From: Leptospira kanakyensis
GTDB lineage: Bacteria > Spirochaetota > Leptospiria > Leptospirales > Leptospiraceae
Direction of reading: 5' to 3'
DNA: 64,000 nucleotides
NCBI RefSeq assembly: GCF_004769235.1
Contig: NZ_RQFG01000019.1
Location: 186,001 to 250,000 of the forward strand
Each line of letters begins with the position of its first letter. Within the stretch, counting starts at the first letter, position 1. The position numbers and the translations under genes were made by a program. Below are positions 58,112-64,000 of the stretch, one piece after another. The notes beneath the pieces are model-generated. The model did no database searches. It was given only the letters and a program-made list of their open reading frames with translations, and had not been told where the DNA came from.

Positions 58112-59271
58112 ATTCCTCACTCACAAAAAATCGATTGGTTCTGACAAAAGAAAGATACAAAGATTTTTATACATCTTTATTAGAAACTTGGAACGGACTT
58201 GCAATACCTAAAGATTCGGAAGAGTCTTGGCGAAAATTCCCAATTGGTTCTGTGGATTGGAAAGAGTTACAATTTGATCCGAAAGAATTAAATTTAAGTG
58301 CAACTGCATCCGAGGAAAATACAGTAGAACAGTCGTTATCTGAAGAAACGATCCAATCTTTACTGGCTACAATTTTAAAGTACACTCCAAAAGATTATTT
58401 TGCTTACCTTAGTTTGGTTGCTGCACCTAAATACGAAATTTTTCTTCTGGAAGAAGGTGAATCGGAAATTCATTTCGAAGAAGATGGTGATAAACCAAAA
58501 CATTCTGTGCGAATTTTTTATCTCACAAAAGGTAAAACAACCAAAACACAAATCCAATTACAAAATCATCATGATGGTGAAGACTTACATATGACTTCCG
58601 CCCTCGACTTTTATATTGCAGAAGATTCTTCCTTTTTTGAAATTTTAGATCGTGAGTCGAGTGATCTGGACTTATACCGGTTTCGGAATGTTTGTATCCT
58701 AGGGCAAAATGATTCTCAAGTAAAATATCATTATTACCCAATGGGGGGCTTTCGTTCTAAACTATTTTTACATGCCCATCTGCTTGGGAAAGGGGCTGAG
58801 GTTTCTGTGGATGGAGTTTCAGCTCTCGGTGGTAGAAATTTAAAAGATTTAGATATGGAAATGTTCCACCATGCTGACCATACAACAAGTAAAATCAGTT
58901 ATAAAGCAATTGTGACTGACAAATCCCATCATATATTTACTGGAAATTTAAACATACCGCCTAATTTGAAGAAGGTGACTGCCCACCAGGAGTCGTTTAA
59001 TCTTTCTTTGAATAAAAAAGCAAGAGCAGAAGCCAATCCTAAGCTAGAAGTTTTGGCAGAAGATGTTTCTTGTACTCATGGTGCCACTGTGGGTGATATA
59101 GACGAAGAACAGTATTTTTATCTTTTGTCACGTGGCCTCACACCAGAAGAATCTAAGTCGTTACTCGTTACTGCATTTTATGGGGAAACCATTCATTCCA
59201 TTGGTTTTTCTGATGAAGTAAAGTTGTCTTTAGAATCCGAGATCAAAGAGATTCTCGTGGGAGGCAAATGA
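58108..59271 (+). CDS. sufD: Fe-S cluster assembly protein SufD
   Basis: 387 residues from ATG 58108, which overlaps the sufC stop. An in-frame TTG at 58081 is inside sufC. The C-terminal beta-helix part has [35 protein letters not shown] (the SufD CxH motif as CTHGA) and [12 protein letters not shown]. Length and motifs fit SufD, not the longer SufB. No sufB is next to it, so SufB may be encoded elsewhere. It ends in an ATGA overlap with the Rieske gene. Confidence 0.88.
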   Translation: MNSSLTKNRLVLTKERYKDFYTSLLETWNGLAIPKDSEESWRKFPIGSVDWKELQFDPKELNLSATASEENTVEQSLSEETIQSLLATILKYTPKDYFAYLSLVAAPKYEIFLLEEGESEIHFEEDGDKPKHSVRIFYLTKGKTTKTQIQLQNHHDGEDLHMTSALDFYIAEDSSFFEILDRESSDLDLYRFRNVCILGQNDSQVKYHYYPMGGFRSKLFLHAHLLGKGAEVSVDGVSALGGRNLKDLDMEMFHHADHTTSKISYKAIVTDKSHHIFTGNLNIPPNLKKVTAHQESFNLSLNKKARAEANPKLEVLAEDVSCTHGATVGDIDEEQYFYLLSRGLTPEESKSLLVTAFYGETIHSIGFSDEVKLSLESEIKEILVGGK

Positions 59272-59585
59272 TGGCCTTTAAAAAATTGATCTCTGTTTCT
59301 GAGGTTGGTGAAGGCAGTTTGGTAGTTGTAAAAACTCGCCATTTCAATGTAGTTGTGACGAAAGTGGAAGGTGAATACTTTGTTTTTGAAGATTCATGTA
59401 CACATGACGGGGAAGAAATTTCCTGCGGAAAATTGGAAGGTTGTGTCATCACTTGTCCTAGACATTTTGCAAAATTTGATGTTCGTACAGGCAAAGTATT
59501 GGCCCTTCCTGCGACAGAACCACTGGTGATTTTTCCCGTCCGAGTGAATGGCGCTGATCTGGAAGTAGATTTGGAGGCGGTATGA
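59268..59585 (+). CDS. Rieske-type [2Fe-2S] ferredoxin within the suf cluster
   Basis: A 105-residue soluble Rieske protein. The ligands are Cys44 and His46 in CTH and Cys63 and His66 in CPRH, followed by [11 protein letters not shown]. It resembles the ferredoxin of ring-hydroxylating dioxygenases, but its neighbours are all Suf genes, so an electron-transfer role in Fe-S assembly or repair is more likely. Actinobacterial suf operons also carry such a gene. It is translationally coupled to sufD and to sufS by ATGA overlaps. Confidence 0.9.
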   Translation: MMAFKKLISVSEVGEGSLVVVKTRHFNVVVTKVEGEYFVFEDSCTHDGEEISCGKLEGCVITCPRHFAKFDVRTGKVLALPATEPLVIFPVRVNGADLEVDLEAV

Positions 59586-60826
59586 GTTTAGATCCTTACC
59601 AAATCAGAAAGGATTTTCCTATTTTGTCTCGCACTTTGCCAAATGGCAAACCTCTTGTGTATTTAGACAACGGAGCCTCTTCTCAAAAACCACAATCAGT
59701 AATAGATGCCACTAACGAATATTATTCGAATTACAATGCTAATATTCATAGAGGGGTTTATTATTTATCCCAACATGCAACCGAACTATTTGAACGCACA
59801 AGGATCAAAACTTCACATTTTTTTCAGGCACAATGTGCTAAGGCAATTATATTCACACGTGGGACAACTGATGCCATCAACTTAGTGGCACAAACCTGGG
59901 GCCGAACCAATATCACTGAGGGGGATGAGATTGTTTTATCCGTCCAGGAACACCATTCCAACTTAGTTCCTTGGCAAATGTTGGCTTTAGAAAAAAAAGC
60001 ATTTTTAAAATTCATTCCCATTAACGAAGATACCACTTACGATTTATCCAACTTAAATGAAATCATCACCAAAAGGACAAAACTTGTTGCTATCAGCCAA
60101 ATGTCTAATGTTACGGGAACGATCCATGACCTAACAAGGATTATCAATCGTGTAAGGCAAGTGGGAGCGAAAGTTCTTATCGATGGAGCGCAAGCCGCCT
60201 GCCATATGCCTATCCATTTAGTGGATATGGATGTAGACTTCTATGCGTTTTCAGGGCATAAGATGCTTGGGCCTACGGGTGTCGGTGTTCTTTTTGGAAA
60301 AGAAGATATTCTCGAAGCCATGCCTCCTTGGCTTGGTGGTGGGGATATGATTGAATCTGTAGAGTTAGAAAGTTCTACTTATGCGGCTCTCCCTGCCAAA
60401 CTAGAAGCGGGAACTCCGAATATTGCAGGAGTCATTGGTTTTAGCCATGCATTGGATTACCTTCAAAAAGTAGGAATGAAGAACATCAAAGAACACGAAC
60501 GAATGTTAACCGAGTATGCTTTGGAACGACTCAACCGGATTGGTGGTCTTCATATTTACGGAACGGAAGATTTAGACAAAAGAGGGGGGGTTGTATCCTT
60601 TACGATGGAGGGAATCCATCCTCATGATGTTGGATCCATTCTGGACGAAGAGGGGGTTGCCATTCGAGTGGGACACCACTGCTGCCAACCACTCATGAAA
60701 CAATTGTCCATCCCTGGAACTTGCCGTGCTTCTTTTTATTTATACAATACAAAGGAAGATGTCGATGCCCTTGTTCATTCCATAGAAAAAGTAAAATCAA
60801 TTTTTGGTCGTGTCGCAAGAAAGTAA
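59582..60826 (+). CDS. sufS: Cysteine desulfurase SufS
   Basis: A 414-residue PLP enzyme of the group II (SufS/CsdA) type. It has [12 protein letters not shown] near the start, HHSNLVPWQ (about 121-129), [10 protein letters not shown], the PLP Lys in [11 protein letters not shown] (about 224-234) and the active-site Cys in [11 protein letters not shown]. It takes sulfur from cysteine and hands it to SufU, encoded next. It overlaps the Rieske gene by 4 bp. Confidence 0.95.
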   Translation: MSLDPYQIRKDFPILSRTLPNGKPLVYLDNGASSQKPQSVIDATNEYYSNYNANIHRGVYYLSQHATELFERTRIKTSHFFQAQCAKAIIFTRGTTDAINLVAQTWGRTNITEGDEIVLSVQEHHSNLVPWQMLALEKKAFLKFIPINEDTTYDLSNLNEIITKRTKLVAISQMSNVTGTIHDLTRIINRVRQVGAKVLIDGAQAACHMPIHLVDMDVDFYAFSGHKMLGPTGVGVLFGKEDILEAMPPWLGGGDMIESVELESSTYAALPAKLEAGTPNIAGVIGFSHALDYLQKVGMKNIKEHERMLTEYALERLNRIGGLHIYGTEDLDKRGGVVSFTMEGIHPHDVGSILDEEGVAIRVGHHCCQPLMKQLSIPGTCRASFYLYNTKEDVDALVHSIEKVKSIFGRVARK

Positions 60827-61238
60827 GTTTGAAGATTTCCTTCGTTGGAAATCATACGGATTGTGGGAAAAACCATCTGTCCCACACAATACACTTCAGG
60901 GAATCAATCCCCTTTGTGGTGATGAAATTTATATTTATTATCACAAAGGTGAGGGAAAAAACAATTTTCTCCAGATTCTCGGACTTGGTGGCGAGTCTTG
61001 TTCCATTTGTTCTGCCGCAGCAGGATTTCTTTTTAAAAATAAAACAGAACTAGATCCAAATCAATTCCAGTCTTATGTATTGGAACGTAAAAAATTTTTA
61101 GATGGTGATGATTCTTGTTTGATAAAGGACGAGGAAGAGTTATCCTTTTTGAAAGTCCTTCGTAATCATCCCAGTCGTTATCGTTGTGGTCTACTTCCTT
61201 GGCAGACTTTATTAAAATTCAGTGAGGGTATTTTATGA
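60810..61238 (+). CDS. sufU: SufU-type sulfur acceptor for SufS
   Basis: 142 residues from GTG 60810 inside the 3' end of sufS. A TTG two codons earlier is also possible. It has the zinc/sulfur-site pattern of Suf[20 protein letters not shown] and the final Cys in [12 protein letters not shown], in place of the SufE fold. SufU exchanges its zinc ligand to accept persulfide from SufS. Its stop overlaps the sufT ATG. Confidence 0.88.
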   Translation: MSQESKFEDFLRWKSYGLWEKPSVPHNTLQGINPLCGDEIYIYYHKGEGKNNFLQILGLGGESCSICSAAAGFLFKNKTELDPNQFQSYVLERKKFLDGDDSCLIKDEEELSFLKVLRNHPSRYRCGLLPWQTLLKFSEGIL

Positions 61239-61558
61239 TTCGTGATCCAGAAACAGAAAAGGAATGGGAAGTTTTCCATAGTGTTCGTATGGTTGAGGAT
61301 CCAGAAATTGGAATTTCACTTATCGAACTTGGTTTGATTTATGATATCAAAGTGGAAGGCGAAAAAGCAGACATTACGATGACTTATACTTCTCTTGCTT
61401 GTCCGGCCGGTCCACAAATGAAACAAGATATTGAAAACCATGCCCTCCGAGTGGATGGAATTAGTGAAGCTGTGGTGCATGTTGTCTGGAATCCGAAATG
61501 GGAGCCTCGTGCCATGGCGAGTGAAGAAGCCAAAATGCAAATGGGGATCTTCGATTGA
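61235..61558 (+). CDS. sufT: SufT, MIP18/DUF59-family Fe-S assembly factor
   Basis: A 107-residue protein with [19 protein letters not shown] (from about residue 20), [15 protein letters not shown] (with the conserved Cys) and [18 protein letters not shown] at the end. DUF59 proteins help mature Fe-S enzymes. It is coupled to sufU by ATGA and its stop overlaps the ggt start. Confidence 0.92.
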   Translation: MIRDPETEKEWEVFHSVRMVEDPEIGISLIELGLIYDIKVEGEKADITMTYTSLACPAGPQMKQDIENHALRVDGISEAVVHVVWNPKWEPRAMASEEAKMQMGIFD

Positions 61559-63315
61559 GTTTTTTTTATCGAACTCGGTTTCTATTCCTAGTATTATTTT
61601 TATTTAACAGTTGTGAGACGGTTCCTTTCCTAAAAGGTTCTTTTCCGGGAAAGGAAGAGGTTTCTCTTCAGATCCCTCAAATTGAGGGTTCGGCTGGAAA
61701 ACGAGATCGTTATGAATTTTCTGGAAAAGAAATTATCATTTCCTCCGACCATCCATTGGCCTCACAAGCGGGGATGGAGATTTGGAAACAGGGAGGGAAT
61801 GTTGTGGATGTATTTGCCGCATCCAGTTTTGCCATTTCTGTACTCCGACCTCATTCCACGGGTTTACTTGGCGGAGGTTTTGCAGTCATTCATTTACCGC
61901 AAAAAGGGAAATGGGCTTATGACTTCAGAGAACGTTCTCCGAAAAAAGGAACTTCTTCCTTTTACTTAAATCCAGATGGTTCGGTGATTTCTGGTAAAAC
62001 TTTAAAAGGTGCCTATAGCGCCGGAGTTCCTGGAACGGTACAGGGGATTTTAGAAATCCAAAAACAACATGGAAAATTGCCTTTGAATGCCGTAGTCGCA
62101 CCTGCAATTCGTTATGCGAGAAGTGGGTTTTCTGTTTATGGTGATTTAGCAAATGTCGTTTCGAAAACTTGGCCGGATATGAATCCTTCTATGAAAAAAG
62201 TTTTTGGGATTGATAACAGAGCCATTCGGGAAGGAGAACTTCTCCTTCAGGAGGATCTCGCCAAAACTTTAGAAAGGATTGTTGAAAATTCTGAAAAAGA
62301 ATTTTTGGATGGGGAAACCATCCAACTTATATCTCAGTATTATTCTGAATTTGAAAACTTTATTACCATTGAAGATTTTAAAACTTACCAAGTAAAGGTT
62401 AGTGATCCTTTGGTTTCTTCCACTTGGGGACATACCGTTCTTACCATGCCTCCTCCCAGTTCAGGAGTTCATCTTGTCACCATGATGAATCTGTATTCGG
62501 AAATGCAAAAACGAAATACCTTTCCAAAGGGAAATGTAGGTGAAGTGATTCACATTACGGAAGCGATGCGAGTTGCCTACCGGGACCGAGCAGAACTTGG
62601 CGGAGATCCAAGTTTTACAACAGTTCCAGTGTCTAAACTTATATCTGCAAGTTATGCCAAAGAAGAAACAAATGAGATCGAAAAGAAAGTGGTCTCGGGA
62701 AGTTGGCCCGTACCCAAAGACGAAAAACAAAAACAAGAATCTTATAATACCACTCATATTTCCATTATGGACAAAGATGGCAATGCGGTATCGTCAACCC
62801 AGTCCATCAATGGAATCTTTGGAGCCGTTCAGATGGTTCCAGGAACTGGCCTTGTTTTAAACAATACTATGGACGACTTTGCGGTAGCACCGGGAGTTCC
62901 GAATCTCTATGGGCTTGTTGGTTCCAAGGCCAATGCCATCGAACCAGGTAAAACTCCGCTTTCCAGCATGAGTCCGAGCATCCTTCTCGACGGGACTGGC
63001 AAAACCAAAATGGTGATTGGAGCTCCTGGCGGTTCCCAGATTCCCACTTCCATTTTTAATACCCTCTACCGGTATTTGATCCAAAAGGAAGGCCTTTATG
63101 AAAGTGTATCTTATCCTAGGATCCACCACCAATTCCAACCCGATCGGATTTTTTTAGATCCGGAAATAAAAGACTCCTTTCCGCAATCGGAATTACCATT
63201 TTATCAAGTCCAATATATTAGGCATCGTGCGAAAGTATTTGCCGTTGTGAGAGAGGGAGACCGTCTGATTGGCGTGTCTGATCCCAAAGGGGAAGGAGTC
63301 CCTTTAGGTTTTTAA
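61555..63315 (+). CDS. ggt: Gamma-glutamyltransferase, probable lipoprotein
   Basis: 586 residues from TTG 61555, which overlaps the sufT stop by 4 bp. The N-terminus has a hydrophobic stretch ending in LFNSC, which fits a loose spirochaetal lipobox, so it is probably lipid-anchored in the envelope. The Ggt proenzyme features are clear: [30 protein letters not shown], the autoprocessing/nucleophile Thr in [20 protein letters not shown] (from about residue 402), and NNTMDDF. It cleaves gamma-glutamyl bonds of glutathione. It is 3 bp before gshA. Confidence 0.92.
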   Translation: MSFFYRTRFLFLVLFLFNSCETVPFLKGSFPGKEEVSLQIPQIEGSAGKRDRYEFSGKEIIISSDHPLASQAGMEIWKQGGNVVDVFAASSFAISVLRPHSTGLLGGGFAVIHLPQKGKWAYDFRERSPKKGTSSFYLNPDGSVISGKTLKGAYSAGVPGTVQGILEIQKQHGKLPLNAVVAPAIRYARSGFSVYGDLANVVSKTWPDMNPSMKKVFGIDNRAIREGELLLQEDLAKTLERIVENSEKEFLDGETIQLISQYYSEFENFITIEDFKTYQVKVSDPLVSSTWGHTVLTMPPPSSGVHLVTMMNLYSEMQKRNTFPKGNVGEVIHITEAMRVAYRDRAELGGDPSFTTVPVSKLISASYAKEETNEIEKKVVSGSWPVPKDEKQKQESYNTTHISIMDKDGNAVSSTQSINGIFGAVQMVPGTGLVLNNTMDDFAVAPGVPNLYGLVGSKANAIEPGKTPLSSMSPSILLDGTGKTKMVIGAPGGSQIPTSIFNTLYRYLIQKEGLYESVSYPRIHHQFQPDRIFLDPEIKDSFPQSELPFYQVQYIRHRAKVFAVVREGDRLIGVSDPKGEGVPLGF

Positions 63316-63318
63316 ACC

Positions 63319-64000
63319 ATGAAATCAAAGTTATTAACATCGACTAAAAAAAATTCAACACGTAACTTATTGTCAGAAGAATACCGAACTTGTTTACTTA
63401 GCGCCAAACATGGATTAGAGAGAGAAAGTGCCAGGGTGGATGGAAAATCTCAGTTGGCTTCCACTCCTCATCCCAAATCACTCGGATCAAGTTTAACCCA
63501 TCCTTTGATTAAAACAGATTTTGCCGAAGCACAAATTGAATATGCAACGAATGTACATAAATCCATTCCTGATGCCTTACGAGAACTCACAGAGTTACAT
63601 GCCTTTACGGCAAGCCGCTTGGGTTCCGAATACCTTTGGCCTTTTAGTATGCCTCCGGTTTTACCAACTGAAAACAAAATTGAAGTAGGAAACTATGGAA
63701 CGTCAATTGAAGGTCGGAAAAAAACCATCTACCGGAATGGGCTTGGTCATCGGTATGGAAAAAAGATGCAAACCATTTCCGGAGTGCATTATAATGTTTC
63801 CTTCGACACTTGTATGTTGTCGGTAGTCTCAGAAAAACGTTTTAAAAAACCATTAACCCCTGCGACGAAATCACAAATTTATTTTGATACCATTCGTAAC
63901 TTTTACAGGATTTCGCCTGCCTTATTGTATTTATTTGGATCATCTAGTTTAACTGATGTTACTTTTACAGATGAATCAAAACAAATCAAAAAACGTGATT
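63319..64000 (+). CDS. gshA: Glutamate-cysteine ligase (partial, cut by the window end)
   Basis: The first 227 residues are read from ATG 63319 with no stop before the window end. They match GshA: HGLERESARVDG (about 35-46), LTHPLIKTDFAEAQIEY, the YGTS-GR-KT-YR-GL-RYG series and MQTISGVHYNVSF (about 150-162). The enzyme forms gamma-glutamylcysteine, the first step to glutathione. Whether it is a plain GshA or the N-terminal half of a GshF-type fusion cannot be told here. Confidence 0.92.
   Translation, partial: MKSKLLTSTKKNSTRNLLSEEYRTCLLSAKHGLERESARVDGKSQLASTPHPKSLGSSLTHPLIKTDFAEAQIEYATNVHKSIPDALRELTELHAFTASRLGSEYLWPFSMPPVLPTENKIEVGNYGTSIEGRKKTIYRNGLGHRYGKKMQTISGVHYNVSFDTCMLSVVSEKRFKKPLTPATKSQIYFDTIRNFYRISPALLYLFGSSSLTDVTFTDESKQIKKRD

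Noticed and set aside
60810..61238. SufE or NifU protein
   Set aside because: The CGD, CSIC and final RYRCGLLPW pattern and its place beside sufS fit SufU better than SufE; NifU-specific domains are absent.

Overview
The window is chromosomal DNA that looks like a spirochaete of the genus Leptospira, probably the saprophytic (L. biflexa-like) side of the genus. This rests on protein-level recognition: the RpoB rifampicin region has the spirochaete Asn, and many genes use TTG, GTG or even CTG starts. The gene set (HisZ, a Suf cluster with SufU/SufT, a CcmABC set, an acyltransferase/glycerol-3-phosphate dehydrogenase fusion) also fits. The genus is confident and the species is not determined. 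Coding density is very high, no gap without a gene exceeds about 215 bp, and I see no insertion sequence, prophage or CRISPR array. The window is core genome rather than an island.

Layout. 1-9.3 kb holds envelope and metabolism genes: a GT-C-like membrane protein with a GtrB-type glycosyltransferase, an App1-type phosphatase, a UbiD-family decarboxylase, the heptose epimerase HldD, an ArsR-type regulator, an SDR oxidoreductase and a free-standing HATPase-domain protein. 9.5-39.5 kb is the information-processing super-cluster, all on the + strand: tRNA-Thr, tRNA-Trp, secE-nusG, rplKAJL-rpoBC, rpsL-rpsG, a divergent EF-G/TetM-like GTPase in the usual fusA slot, tuf, then the unbroken S10-spc-alpha series from rpsJ to rplQ with secY, adk, infA, rpmJ and rpoA. 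It ends at a strong terminator. Three genes too short for routine ORF calling (rpmD, infA, rpmJ) are present; infA appears to start with CTG.

39.5-57.3 kb is mixed housekeeping and signalling: a PAS-PAS histidine kinase with an unusually long insertion in its dimerisation domain, the acyltransferase-GpsA fusion, hisZ-purA, tRNA-Lys and tRNA-Glu, a TIGR02757-like protein whose 3' end runs into tRNA-Glu, HMG-CoA lyase, an orphan dipeptide-type ABC ATPase, and a TPR protein. A tightly packed ccmA-ccmB-ccmC / response-regulator phosphatase / purC-purS-purQ run follows, then glgC and an EAL-domain protein.

57.3-64 kb is a single translationally coupled series: sufC-sufD-Rieske ferredoxin-sufS-sufU-sufT-ggt, then gshA running off the window edge. 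It joins Fe-S cluster assembly to glutathione metabolism behind a Fur/PerR-like palindrome. The most rewarding items for follow-up are this suf-glutathione unit and its operator, the acyltransferase-GpsA fusion with a degenerate glycine motif, the EF-G-like protein in the str operon, the histidine kinase insertion, and the structured rpoC-rpsL spacer.
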